Both the position numbers and the translations under genes were made by a program. Source: Gordonia alkanivorans NBRC 16433 (GTDB lineage: Bacteria > Actinomycetota > Actinomycetes > Mycobacteriales > Mycobacteriaceae). Taken from it: DNA of 64,000 bases. This document shows, one piece after another, positions 47,038-55,296 of the stretch (within the stretch, counting starts at the first letter, position 1; the number at the start of each line of letters is the position of its first letter). Location: NCBI RefSeq assembly GCF_000225505.1, contig NZ_BACI01000033.1, forward strand, positions 78,487 through 142,486, written 5' to 3'. The notes below the pieces were generated by a model that saw only the letters and a program-made list of their open reading frames with translations, was not told where the DNA came from and did not search any database.

Positions 47038-48894
47038 TCACTGACCTGCGAGGTCGAGGACCTGGAAGGCCATCTTCGCCGACAGCAGGCAGTCCAGCGA
47101 CGTCGGATCGCGTCGTGCGATCTCCTTGATCCGTCCGAGGCGGTACCGGATGGTGTTCTCGTGAACGTCGAGTGCCGTCGCGGTGGCCTGGACCTTGCCG
47201 TCGGCGGCCACGAAGGCCCGCCACGTGGCGAGGAGCGTGCCGTCGTCGTGTTGTCGGACGGGTGCGACGAAGGAGTGTGCGAAGTGCAGGGCCTCCTTGA
47301 CGTGACCGCTGGACACGATCACCCGGAACAGGCCGAGCTCGTCGAGCGTCATCACCCGCTCGTTCCAACCGAACGACTTTGCCACCGAACCCATCTCGCG
47401 AAGGTCGCGATGGGCGTGCGGATAGTCGGCGGGGGTACGGCAGATCCCGGAGATGAGGGTCGCGCCGAGAGAGAGGTCACCGGAGAGCCGCTCGCGGATC
47501 GTCGACACGTGGTCGCGGACGCTCCCGACCTCGTCGAGGTCGTCGGACTCCAGGCGGACCATCACGATGACCGCCCCGGGCAGCCGGACGGCCGGCGGCG
47601 GCGAGATGGACATGACCGAGGCGAAGGTACGGGTGACCAGCGACTGGATCGCCGACGCCGTCAGCCGGTCGGTCGCGTCGTCCACGGTGAACCGAACCAG
47701 GACATGGGGATTGGTGAGGTCGATGCCGAACTGCGGGCCACGCCGGACCAGGTGTTCCTTGTCGCGGCTGTTGCGCAGCAGGTCCGACAGATAGTCGTCG
47801 CGCGCCTGACCCTCGGTCTCGATCTGCCGGCGCTCGGAGAGCATCTGCAGCGCCAGGACGGTCGCGCCGCGTTCGGCGATGTTCGCGTCGAGGGCCTCGA
47901 GGCTGCGGCCCACCTCGACGATGCCGAGGAAACCGGTCTGCCTGCCCTCGATCACCAGGCGGCACATGAGATGCCGGCGACCGAGCCCGACCGCGAGCTG
48001 CGCGGGGACGATCGCCGACGGGGTACTGACGGACAGTTCGGCGAGAGCCTGGCGCACCGAGGTGGTGGCCCGCACCTTCTCGCTCATCACCGGGGGAGCG
48101 GTCAGCTTGAGCGCCTCCGGCGCGGCCCAGGCGAGCACGTCGAACGAGTTGTTGTAGAGAACCACAGGCTTGGCCGACAGCTCCGACAGGAGTTCGACGA
48201 CGCGGTGGATGTTGGCGCCCTCGAGCACCGCGCTGGTCAGGCGGTGGTGGACGTCGGCGAGGTAGGCCAGGGTGGCGTTGTTGCGCGCGATCTCGGCGGC
48301 CTGACCACGCAGGCGGGTGTTGAGCATCGCCTGGCTGATGAACAGGGCAGAGAGGCGGGCGAACAGTTCGGCCACCTCGATGTCCTCGGGGGTGAACTCG
48401 TGTTCGCGGCCGCGGCTGTCGACGAAGATCAGCCCGATCACCGCGCCGTCGAAGGTGAGCGGGACGCCGAGCATCGCGCGGACGTCCCAGTGCGTCATCG
48501 TCCGGCGGTGGGGACGCGGGTCGTTGAGGGCGTCGGCGATGACGACGGGCGCGCGGGTGTTGATGACCTCCTGGCTGAAGAGGTCGCCGTCGAAGCCGGA
48601 GATCTGCCTCTTCACGGCCTCGGTGATGTCGCCGGCGTCCTCGCAGAAGCCCGCCGCACCGCGATAGCTGCCGTTGGCGTGCCGCAGGTACACCGAGCAG
48701 CGGGTGACGCCGAGGAGTGCGCAGAGCTTCTGGCCCACCAGGCTGAGGAGATCCTCGAGCTTGGTGTCGGTGATGGCCTCGGTGGTGATCTCGGCGAAGG
48801 CCGCGATGACATCGCGTTCGCGGCCGGTGGCACGTGCCGACCCGCCCTCGGAGTCGAGACCGGTATCGACTCCTCGCTCCGCGATGGATGTCAT
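47038..48894 (-). CDS. GAF-domain PucR/CdaR-type transcriptional regulator (island gene 10)
   Basis: 618-aa activator with an N-terminal GAF sensor (about 25-180; LLSLVGQKLCALLGVTRCSV, MLGVPLTFDGAVIGLIFVDS), a middle region, and a C-terminal PucR-type helix-turn-helix at about 560-610 (KVQATATALDVHENTIRYRL then GRIKEIARRD). Such proteins respond to pathway metabolites and activate catabolic operons in actinobacteria. Start ATG 48894 with GAGGAGG eight bases upstream. It is the only regulator in the island, placed between the flavin/LLM unit and the kinase/ACAD unit, so it is the probable master regulator. An inverted repeat just upstream (48928-48955) could be its own operator. Confidence 0.9.
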   Translation of the reverse strand: MTSIAERGVDTGLDSEGGSARATGRERDVIAAFAEITTEAITDTKLEDLLSLVGQKLCALLGVTRCSVYLRHANGSYRGAAGFCEDAGDITEAVKRQISGFDGDLFSQEVINTRAPVVIADALNDPRPHRRTMTHWDVRAMLGVPLTFDGAVIGLIFVDSRGREHEFTPEDIEVAELFARLSALFISQAMLNTRLRGQAAEIARNNATLAYLADVHHRLTSAVLEGANIHRVVELLSELSAKPVVLYNNSFDVLAWAAPEALKLTAPPVMSEKVRATTSVRQALAELSVSTPSAIVPAQLAVGLGRRHLMCRLVIEGRQTGFLGIVEVGRSLEALDANIAERGATVLALQMLSERRQIETEGQARDDYLSDLLRNSRDKEHLVRRGPQFGIDLTNPHVLVRFTVDDATDRLTASAIQSLVTRTFASVMSISPPPAVRLPGAVIVMVRLESDDLDEVGSVRDHVSTIRERLSGDLSLGATLISGICRTPADYPHAHRDLREMGSVAKSFGWNERVMTLDELGLFRVIVSSGHVKEALHFAHSFVAPVRQHDDGTLLATWRAFVAADGKVQATATALDVHENTIRYRLGRIKEIARRDPTSLDCLLSAKMAFQVLDLAGQ

Positions 48895-48927
48895 CGGCAC
48901 GGCCTCCTCACCGACAGATCATGATGA

Positions 48928-48955
48928 ACCTCACAGTAGCAATGTCGTGTGAGGT
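48928..48955. promoter_or_regulatory. Inverted repeat between ribBA and the PucR-type gene
   Basis: ACCTCACA (48928-48935) and TGTGAGGT (48948-48955) are perfect arms around a 12-base spacer. It lies in the 64-bp gap after the ribBA stop and 34 bp before the regulator start. It could be an operator for the regulator or a terminator of the ribBA unit; the long loop and lack of a U-run favour the operator. Confidence 0.45.
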
Positions 48956-48958
48956 GAT

Positions 48959-50269
48959 TCATGCACCTGTCGTCCCGGTCGGCGCCTCTCGCACGACGGT
49001 GTCGCCCGACAGCACGTGGCCCATCCGCTCCTTCTTGGTGCGGAGGTACCGGACGTTGTGGGGGGTGGAGACGGTCGGCAGGCCGACGCGCCCGACGATG
49101 TCGAGGTCGTGGCCACCGAGTCCGCCGTACTTCGCGGGGTTGTTGGTGATCAGGCGGACGCGGCGGATGCCCAGGTCTTTCAGGATCGCGGCGCCGGTGC
49201 CGTAGGTGCGCGAATCCACCGGGAGTCCGAGTGCGGTGTTGGCGTCGACGGTGTCGAGGCCCTGCTCCTGGAGTGCATAGGCGCGGATCTTGTGACCGAG
49301 TCCGATCCCGCGGCCCTCGTGTCCGCGCAGGTAGACGACCGCTCCGCAGCCCTCCGCCGCGATGGCCGACAGCGCCTGCTCGAGTTGCGCTCCGCAGTCG
49401 CAGCGCAGCGACCCGACGATGTCGCCGGTCAGGCATTCGCTGTGCACGCGGACCAGGGCGCCCTCGGCGGTGGCCCCGGCGGCGGCCACGTCGCCCATGA
49501 CGAGGGCGAGGTGTTCGGTGTCGTCGATGTCCGAGCGGTAGGCGACCGCGCGGAAGTCGCCGAACAGGGTCGGCATCGCGGCGGTGGCCATCTGGTGGAC
49601 GAACGAACCGGCGGCGGTCCGGTGGGCCACGAGGTCGGCGATCCGCAGCACGGGCAGTCCGTGATGTTCGGCGAACGCGAGGAGGTCGTCGCCACGCCGC
49701 ATCGACCCGTCGTCGGCGATGATCTCACCGATGACCCCGACCTCGCCGGCACCGGCCAGGGTGACCAGGTCGACGGCGGCCTCGGTGTGACCGGCGCGGG
49801 TGAGGACCCCGCCGTCACGCGCCTGCAGCGGGAAGACGTGTCCGGGGCGACGCAGTTCGCCGGCCGCGGTGCCGTCGGAGGCGAGGGCCCGGACGGTCAG
49901 GGCTCGGTCGTGCGCGGAGACCCCGGTGCCGGCGTCCTTGTGGTCCACGGTGACGGTGAAGGCGGTGCCGTGCGCGTCCCGGTTGTCCTCGACCATCTGC
50001 GGCAGCTCGAGCCGGCGGGCTCGGTCGGCGGTCATGGGGGCACAGATGATGCCGGTGGTGTGGCGGATCAGGAACGCCATCTGTTCGTCGGTGATCGACG
50101 ACGCCGAGCAGATGAGGTCGCCCTCGTTCTCGCGGTCGTCGTCGTCGACCACGACGACGAAACCGCCTGCGGCAACGGCCGCGACCGCGCGGGCGACGGC
50201 CTGGGTCGACGCCTCCGTCGCGATGGGCGTCGGGGCGTCGGGATCCTGGGGGAGGGGCGTCGTGTTCAT
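48959..50269 (-). CDS. ribBA: Bifunctional RibBA (DHBP synthase/GTP cyclohydrolase II, island gene 9)
   Basis: Two entry enzymes of riboflavin synthesis in one chain, 436 aa. The N-terminal DHBP synthase (about 20-220) has VVVDDDDRENEGDLICSA, RHTTGIICAPM and AGHTEAAVDLVTLAG. The C-terminal GTP cyclohydrolase II (about 225-425) has VRVHSECLTGDIVGSLRCDC (zinc Cys), YLRGHEGRGIGLGHKIRAYA and YGTGAAILKDLGIRRVRLIT. It is placed inside a catabolic island and overlaps the flavin reductase gene by four bases instead of sitting in a rib operon. It most likely supplies extra flavin for the three flavin-dependent monooxygenases nearby. Confidence 0.96.
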   Translation of the reverse strand: MNTTPLPQDPDAPTPIATEASTQAVARAVAAVAAGGFVVVVDDDDRENEGDLICSASSITDEQMAFLIRHTTGIICAPMTADRARRLELPQMVEDNRDAHGTAFTVTVDHKDAGTGVSAHDRALTVRALASDGTAAGELRRPGHVFPLQARDGGVLTRAGHTEAAVDLVTLAGAGEVGVIGEIIADDGSMRRGDDLLAFAEHHGLPVLRIADLVAHRTAAGSFVHQMATAAMPTLFGDFRAVAYRSDIDDTEHLALVMGDVAAAGATAEGALVRVHSECLTGDIVGSLRCDCGAQLEQALSAIAAEGCGAVVYLRGHEGRGIGLGHKIRAYALQEQGLDTVDANTALGLPVDSRTYGTGAAILKDLGIRRVRLITNNPAKYGGLGGHDLDIVGRVGLPTVSTPHNVRYLRTKKERMGHVLSGDTVVREAPTGTTGA

Positions 50270-50766
50270 CGGGCGACCTCGAATGCTCGGTGGGTGCCGA
50301 ACACCCGGTCGTGGTAGGTGAGGGGTGCGGTGGAGGTGACGCCGGTCTCGACGATGTTGCCCAGTGCGACAACATGATCGCCGCCGTCGACCAGGGATGC
50401 GGTGGTGCAGCCCAGCCAGCCTGCGGCACCGTCGAGGCGGGGGAGCTGCGCGGAGTCCGACCAGTCGACCCCGTCGAACTTGTCGGCGCCCTTGCGGGCG
50501 AACCGCATCGCGACGTCGGCCTGATCGTGGGCGAGCACGTTCACACCGAATCGTCCGGTGCGGCGGATGATCGCGAGGAGGTCGGAGCCGCGGTCGAGGG
50601 AGACCAGGATCATCGGCGGTCCCATCGACAGCGACGTGAACGCGCTGACCGTGGTGCCGTGCGGTCGCTGGTCGTCGAAGGCCGTGATGACCGCGACGGG
50701 CGTGCAGACCTTGGCCATGACCTCACGGAACTCGAGGGCCACCTGGTCGAGAACGGTTTCGTTCAC
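50266..50766 (-). CDS. NAD(P)H:flavin reductase (island gene 8)
   Basis: Flavin reductase-like split-barrel protein, 166 aa, of the HpaC/DszD type that makes FMNH2 or FADH2 for a partner oxygenase. Marks: MAKVCTPVAVITAFDDQRPH, TVSAFTSLSMGPPMILVSLD, TGRFGVNVLAHDQ, GAAGWLGCTTASLVDGGDHV. Start GTG 50766 behind GGAGG. Transcribed with the LLM gene upstream and coupled to ribBA downstream. It is the likely reductant source for all three LLM enzymes of the island. Confidence 0.94.
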   Translation of the reverse strand: MNETVLDQVALEFREVMAKVCTPVAVITAFDDQRPHGTTVSAFTSLSMGPPMILVSLDRGSDLLAIIRRTGRFGVNVLAHDQADVAMRFARKGADKFDGVDWSDSAQLPRLDGAAGWLGCTTASLVDGGDHVVALGNIVETGVTSTAPLTYHDRVFGTHRAFEVAR

Positions 50767-50848
50767 CGATCCTCCTGCATGATCTGGGGGTTGGAGTCGC
50801 TGCGGCGCCGGGGAAGGGGCCGGCGCCGCAGCGATGTCGTTCGGCGGA

Positions 50849-51940
50849 TCAGACCGCCGCGGGCGCCTTGGCCTTCATCTTGTGGACCTCGGGGACGACC
50901 TTCTCGCCGAAGAGCTTCAGGCTCTTCTCGGCCTCGTCGAAGGGCAGACCGCCGAAGGCGAAGGCCGCGTTGGGGAGGAAGTCGCCGATGAGCTCGTGGC
51001 GGTAGGCGTACTTCTCGACACACTGTTCGGGCGTGCCGTAGATGTTCGCCTCGACGTAGGCATCGGCCGCGGCCTCCATGCCGGCCTCGCGGATCATGTC
51101 CGCACCCGCCTGGTAGGTCTCGTAGCCCTTGGTCTCACGCCAGTGCTTGCCGGCGAAGTCGTAGTGCTTGATGACCGACAGGAAGTAGCGGTTGATGTGC
51201 TCGTAGGCCAGTCGGCGGGCTTCCTCTTCGTCCTCGTGACAGATGACGAAGTCCTGGATGACCGGCGGGCCGGGCTCGACGCCCTGGGCGTCGCGGAACA
51301 TCTGCTTCCAGCCGTTGATGGCCTCGGCGTGCTGCTCGAACGGGAACTGCATGAAGGTCATCATCTGGACGCCGAGGTCGGCGACCACCGGAACCGAGTC
51401 GGGCGACATCGCCGCGGCGAAAAGCCGACCGTCCCATGAGGTGTTCGGGTTCGGGGCCGGTCGCAGCGCGATCTCCTTCTGCGGGTACATCGGGCCGTCG
51501 CCGGACACGACGCCCGTGCGGAGGCCGCGCAGCACCATCTCGGCGGCTTCGTTGAAGCGCGGGCGGGCCTCGTCCATCGGGATGCCGAAGGCCTCGTACT
51601 CCATCTTCGCCAGGCCGCGGCCCATGCCGAGAAGCACACGGCCACCGGACATCTGGTCCAGCATGATGGCCTTCTCCACGACGCGCAGCGGATCGTTCCA
51701 CGGCAGGATGGTAGCGCCGATGCCGAGCTTGACCTTCGAGGTGCGGCCGGCGAGGTAGGACAGGATCGCGAAGTTGTCCGGGCACATCGAGTAGTCGTCG
51801 AAGTGGTGCTCCGCCGACCAGACCGAGTCGAAACCGGCCTTCTCGGCCAGTACGCCGAGCTCGAGGTCGCGCAGGAAGACCTCTTCGTCGCTCACGTTCT
51901 CGTGGTAGTTCTGGAAGACGAGAAGTACGCCGACATCCAT
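50849..51940 (-). CDS. LLM class flavin-dependent monooxygenase 1 (island gene 7)
   Basis: Bacterial luciferase-like TIM barrel, 363 aa. Typical elements: LAEKAGFDSVWSAEHHFDD, YLAGRTSKVKLGIGATILPW, DPLRVVEKAIMLDQMSGGR then VLLGMGRGLAKMEYEAFGI, and VYGTPEQC-like NIYGTPEQCVEKYAY. It uses reduced flavin from a separate reductase, encoded immediately downstream. This group includes type II Baeyer-Villiger enzymes and hydroxylases; the substrate is not readable. Start ATG 51940 behind AAGGAG. A hairpin at 52011-52029 separates it from the SnoaL-like gene upstream. Confidence 0.93.
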   Translation of the reverse strand: MDVGVLLVFQNYHENVSDEEVFLRDLELGVLAEKAGFDSVWSAEHHFDDYSMCPDNFAILSYLAGRTSKVKLGIGATILPWNDPLRVVEKAIMLDQMSGGRVLLGMGRGLAKMEYEAFGIPMDEARPRFNEAAEMVLRGLRTGVVSGDGPMYPQKEIALRPAPNPNTSWDGRLFAAAMSPDSVPVVADLGVQMMTFMQFPFEQHAEAINGWKQMFRDAQGVEPGPPVIQDFVICHEDEEEARRLAYEHINRYFLSVIKHYDFAGKHWRETKGYETYQAGADMIREAGMEAAADAYVEANIYGTPEQCVEKYAYRHELIGDFLPNAAFAFGGLPFDEAEKSLKLFGEKVVPEVHKMKAKAPAAV

Positions 51941-52010
51941 TGCATTGACTCCTTGGTTCAGTTGGGTTGGAGATTGAGGGGATTGGAGAATCAGGGGACG
52001 GGGGTGTTGG

Positions 52011-52029
52011 GAACTCCGAGGAGGAGTTC
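52011..52029 (-). terminator. Small hairpin between the SnoaL-like and LLM 1 genes
   Basis: GAACTCC (52011-52017) and GGAGTTC (52023-52029) around GAGGA, one base from the SnoaL-like stop codon. No U-run follows, so it may be an mRNA-stabilising or partial terminator element inside the operon. Confidence 0.4.
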
Positions 52030-52452
52030 TCAGCCGAGGAAGACCGCGCGGGTGTGCTCGGTGTCCAGGAACTCCTTGACCTCGTGGATCTTTCCGTCGC
52101 GGACCACGAAGACGAAGTGGTAGAGGTTGTTGTAGACCTTGCCGTTGTTCATCTCCGAGTACGACTCGGTCTCGACCGCCACGCGTTCTCCCTCGGCGGT
52201 GAAGGCGAGCGGGGTGAGCGCGATGGCGCCGGTCTTGGTGGTGGCGGAGAGGCCGGCCAGCATTGCGCCGAATTCCTCTTTGTTCTTGGTTCCGGAGATA
52301 CCGTCGATCTCTCCGCCCACCCACCAGGTGGCCGTCGGCGCCAGGAAGGACAGGATGGCGTCCACGTCGCCGCGGGAGAACACCTCCATGAACTCCGCGA
52401 CCAGAGCCTTGTTCTGCTGCTCCGTGCTGACGCTCGCTGTACTGGTTGACAC
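52030..52452 (-). CDS. SnoaL/NTF2-like protein (island gene 6)
   Basis: 140-aa cone-shaped alpha+beta barrel of the SnoaL/KSI/NTF2-like superfamily. Recognised by LVAEFMEVFSRGDVDAILSF, TWWVGGEIDG, ERVAVETESYSEMNNGKVYN and YHFVFVVRDGKIHEVKEFLD. Members act as isomerases, hydratases, dehydratases or ligand binders; no specific activity is inferred. Start GTG 52452 with AAGGAGG. It opens the unit SnoaL - LLM 1 - flavin reductase - ribBA, about 110 bp downstream of a TTGTGGGTT-type palindrome. Confidence 0.88.
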   Translation of the reverse strand: MSTSTASVSTEQQNKALVAEFMEVFSRGDVDAILSFLAPTATWWVGGEIDGISGTKNKEEFGAMLAGLSATTKTGAIALTPLAFTAEGERVAVETESYSEMNNGKVYNNLYHFVFVVRDGKIHEVKEFLDTEHTRAVFLG

Positions 52453-52559
52453 CGATTGGCCTCCTTCTGACCGTCACCCTCCGAGGAAGGCGAGAAACTG
52501 TGTGCAACAACGACGTTATGGGTTGGTGTGGCGTGAGTCACCCTCGTGTTTCGCGCCTC

Positions 52560-52575
52560 TTGTGGGTTGTCACAA
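52560..52575. promoter_or_regulatory. Palindrome upstream of the SnoaL-LLM 1 unit, candidate operator
   Basis: TTGTGGGTTGTCACAA matches the site at 55341-55356 (TTGTGGGTTCCCACAA) in 14 of 16 bases. It lies 108-123 bp before the SnoaL-like start. Recurrence before two separate units of the same island supports a shared regulator site. Confidence 0.5.
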
Positions 52576-52594
52576 CCGGGCCGAGGCGGCCCGG
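52576..52594 (-). terminator. Terminator after the second SDR gene
   Basis: CCGGGCC (52576-52582) and GGCCCGG (52588-52594) around GAGGC, eight bases after the SDR stop on the minus strand. It ends the unit LLM 3 - ligase - LLM 2 - hydrolase - SDR. It directly adjoins the candidate operator of the next unit. Confidence 0.6.
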
Positions 52595-52601
52595 CCCCAC
52601 G

Positions 52602-53333
52602 TCACCGGCCGCCGCCGCTGAAGGTGTTCATCAGTCCACCGTCGACGGGCACGATCGCGCCGTACATGTAGGTGGACAGTGCGACATCGACGATGACCTG
52701 CGCGATCTCCTCCGGCCGGCCGGTCCGCCCGGCGGGGATGGACGAGACGATGCGTGCCCGAGCCCGGTCGCTGAGTCCGGAGGTCATGTCGGTATCCACA
52801 AAACCGGGGATGACCAGGTTGACCCGGATGTCGCGCGGGGCGAGTTCCGCGGCGAGGACCTGCGTCAGACCGCTGAGACCGGCCTTCGCCGAGCCGTAGG
52901 CGACGTCGCCCGGGAATCCCCGAAAGCCGACCACCGCACCGACATTCACGATCGACGAACCCGGTTCGAGGATCGGGACCGTGGCCTTGCACATCTCGAA
53001 GGCGCCGGTGAGGTTGGTGGTCAGCACAAGATCCCAGTCCTCGCGACTCAGATCGTCGACCCGTCCACCGCGGTGCACGCCGGCGACGTTGATCAGGCCG
53101 TGGGCGCCGCCGTACTCCTCCTTGACGGTGGCCAGTGCGCGGGCCACCGACGAGGAGTCGGTGATGTCGGTCTTCAGCTCCAGGACCTGTGTCGGCCTGG
53201 TGAACGGCGTGGTCGCCACGCCGCGCGCCAGGGAAACGACGGAATCGCCTCGGGCCGTGAGGGTCTCGACGACGGCCCGGCCGATGCCGCGCGACCCGCC
53301 GGTGACGATCCAGACCCGGGGTTGGGCGCTCAT
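52602..53333 (-). CDS. Short-chain dehydrogenase/reductase with altered catalytic Ser (island gene 5)
   Basis: SDR of 243 aa. The cofactor motif TGGSRGIGRA (about 11-20), NVAGVHRGG and the Tyr-Lys pair in AYGSAKAGLSGLTQ are intact. At the position of the catalytic Ser (FabG GSVVG) it has GAVVG, so Ser is replaced by Ala; a neighbouring Ser or water may compensate, or the activity may differ. The loop VALSTYMYGAIVPVDGG is standard. It overlaps the hydrolase gene by four bases and is the last gene before a terminator. Confidence 0.9.
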   Translation of the reverse strand: MSAQPRVWIVTGGSRGIGRAVVETLTARGDSVVSLARGVATTPFTRPTQVLELKTDITDSSSVARALATVKEEYGGAHGLINVAGVHRGGRVDDLSREDWDLVLTTNLTGAFEMCKATVPILEPGSSIVNVGAVVGFRGFPGDVAYGSAKAGLSGLTQVLAAELAPRDIRVNLVIPGFVDTDMTSGLSDRARARIVSSIPAGRTGRPEEIAQVIVDVALSTYMYGAIVPVDGGLMNTFSGGGR

Positions 53334-54130
53334 GGCTTCAGGAAACCGGTCAGTTCGGCGAGGTAGCGGTCCCGGTCCTCGAGGAACGGGGCATGACCGC
53401 AGGCGTCGAACGGGACGAGACGAGCACGGGAGTTGAGTTCGAGGACGGCCTCGGCCCCGGCGAACGGGACGAAGGCGTCGTCCCGGCCGTGCAGGAGCAG
53501 GATCGGGATGTCGAGTCCGCCCAGCTCCTTGCGCAGGTCGGTACGGGCGAGGTCACGCAGCGAGTCGTCCCCGGCCGGACCCATCTCCAGGAACATCCCC
53601 CAGATCCAATCCAGGACATCGGAACTCGGAGGAGTCGCGCACACCGCGCCGGCCACGCCGCGGAAGGTGTCGGCGCGGTTGGCGGCGGCACCGGCGAGGA
53701 CTCCCTCGACGTCTTCGGCGGAGCCGCCGTAGGGCCAGTCGTCGGTCGCGGTGTAGCGCGGCGACGCACCACCGGTCAGGACCAGGCCGCCGGCACGCGA
53801 GCCGAGGGACGCCGCGGCGGCCGTGGCGACGGCTCCGCCGAGAGACCAACCGTTGATGACGGGAGAGGTCAGGCCGAGATGCTCGACCACCTTGACCATG
53901 TCCTCGGCCAGGGCCGCGATCGAGACGTCTTCGAAGTCCTTGTCGGAGCGGCCACATGCGCGCAGATCGACGAGCACGACCTCGTGACCCGCGGCCTTGA
54001 GCGCGGGGGCGGTGGTGTCCCAGCAGCGGGTGTTGGCGCCCCAGCCGTGGATCAGCACGATGGGACGCGCGTCCCCGCGGTGGTGCTCGAAGTAGATCCG
54101 GCGATCGTTCTCAACCGCGAGATAGCTCAT
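53330..54130 (-). CDS. Alpha/beta hydrolase (island gene 4)
   Basis: Alpha/beta-fold hydrolase, 266 aa. Oxyanion HG motif IVLIHGWGANTRCW, nucleophile elbow NGWSLGGAVAT (Ser), acid in LLLHGRDDAFVPF and His in DACGHAPFLED. It is in the style of enol-lactonases and BpoC-like esterases. Within the island it would open an ester or lactone formed by a Baeyer-Villiger-type LLM enzyme (inference). Start ATG 54130 lies inside the end of the LLM 2 gene (20-bp overlap). Confidence 0.93.
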   Translation of the reverse strand: MSYLAVENDRRIYFEHHRGDARPIVLIHGWGANTRCWDTTAPALKAAGHEVVLVDLRACGRSDKDFEDVSIAALAEDMVKVVEHLGLTSPVINGWSLGGAVATAAAASLGSRAGGLVLTGGASPRYTATDDWPYGGSAEDVEGVLAGAAANRADTFRGVAGAVCATPPSSDVLDWIWGMFLEMGPAGDDSLRDLARTDLRKELGGLDIPILLLHGRDDAFVPFAGAEAVLELNSRARLVPFDACGHAPFLEDRDRYLAELTGFLKP

Positions 54131-55286
54131 GGACTTCTCCTTCATCGTCGAACTCGATTTCGAAATATTTGTCGGTCTGGGTGGGTTCCTCGTGCCGAAG
54201 GGCACGGGGGACGAGTGGTGGGGCGTCGGCGAAACGCGGGATGACGTGCTCGGCGAGGAGCTCCATCGACCGCACGACGTCGTCGTGGGGCATCCCGCCG
54301 AACCGCATCCAGCAGATGAGATGGTCGAGACCCGTTTCCTCGCGCAGGATCTCGATCTCGCGGATGAGTCCGTCGGGGTCGCCGACGTAACAGATGCCGC
54401 CCTCGCGCAGGCCGGTCAGCGACATCGCGCCCTCGGCCGCGGCCTCCGCCAAGGCCGCGTAGCGCTCGTAGCCCGCCGGGGTCGCGGCACCCTGCGGCAC
54501 GGCGGACATGACGTTGTCGAAGTACCACTCGAGACTCGGCCGGGCCCGGCGGACGGCCTGCTCGTCGTCCTCGGCGAGATGGATCTGCCAGTTCATCGGG
54601 AAGTCGAGGGAGAGGGGATCGCGGCCGCGGTGCATCAGCGTGCGCTTGGCGTTGACGACGAAGCCGTTCAGCTCGGGCAGGGTCATCAGCGTCGGCGTCA
54701 CGAGCATGTTGTGTCCGTGGTCGGCGACCAGGTCGAACGTCTCGGGGCTGATCGACGCCACATAGATCGGAGGCGTCGGCTGCTGGAGTGGTGCCGGCCG
54801 GCAGTCCACGCTGTCGATGTGGAAGTGCCTGCCGTGGAACGTGTACGGCTCGCCGACCGCTTTGGTCCACAGTCCGGTGACGATCTGGAACGCCTCGTCG
54901 AAGACCTCACGGCTGACGTCCTGCTTGTCGGCGACACCCATCGCACGGAACTCGTGGGGCTGGTAGCCGCGTCCGACACCGAAGTCGAGCCGGCCGCCGG
55001 AGATCACGTCGACCATCGCGAAGTCCTCGGCGATCCGGACCGGCCAGGCGAGCGTCAGATTGCTGACCGCGATACCGATGCGCATCCGGGAGGTGCGGGC
55101 CGCGATGGCCGCCGCCGCGACCTGCGGCGACGGCATCGAACCGTAGGCGCTGCCGTGGTGTTCGGCGAGCCAGACCCCGTCGAAGCCGAGACGCTCGGCG
55201 ATCTCGACCTGCGAGAGCATCTCGTCGTAGGCCCGCCGAAAGTCCCGGTCCGGACTCTCCAACACGTAGAACAGGCTGAACTTCAC
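54111..55286 (-). CDS. LLM class flavin-dependent monooxygenase 2 (island gene 3)
   Basis: Luciferase-like monooxygenase, 391 aa. Marks: IAERLGFDGVWLAEHHGSAY, AARTSRMRIGIAVSNLTLAW, PVRIAEDFAMVDVISGGRLD, FGVGRGYQPHEFRAMGV and ICYVGDPDGLIREIEIL. The C-terminal 30 residues are acidic. It differs clearly from LLM 1 and LLM 3, so these are not recent duplicates. Starts ten bases after the ligase stop. A palindrome (55341-55356) within the ligase 3' end lies 55 bp upstream and could give separate control. Confidence 0.93.
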   Translation of the reverse strand: MKFSLFYVLESPDRDFRRAYDEMLSQVEIAERLGFDGVWLAEHHGSAYGSMPSPQVAAAAIAARTSRMRIGIAVSNLTLAWPVRIAEDFAMVDVISGGRLDFGVGRGYQPHEFRAMGVADKQDVSREVFDEAFQIVTGLWTKAVGEPYTFHGRHFHIDSVDCRPAPLQQPTPPIYVASISPETFDLVADHGHNMLVTPTLMTLPELNGFVVNAKRTLMHRGRDPLSLDFPMNWQIHLAEDDEQAVRRARPSLEWYFDNVMSAVPQGAATPAGYERYAALAEAAAEGAMSLTGLREGGICYVGDPDGLIREIEILREETGLDHLICWMRFGGMPHDDVVRSMELLAEHVIPRFADAPPLVPRALRHEEPTQTDKYFEIEFDDEGEVHELSRG

Positions 55287-55296
55287 ACTGTCGACG

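Noticed and set aside
46963..48924. 653-codon open frame on the plus strand opposite the PucR-type gene
   Set aside because: Product is Arg/Gly/Asp/Val-rich without motifs; it is the antisense shadow of a clear regulator gene, common at this GC content.
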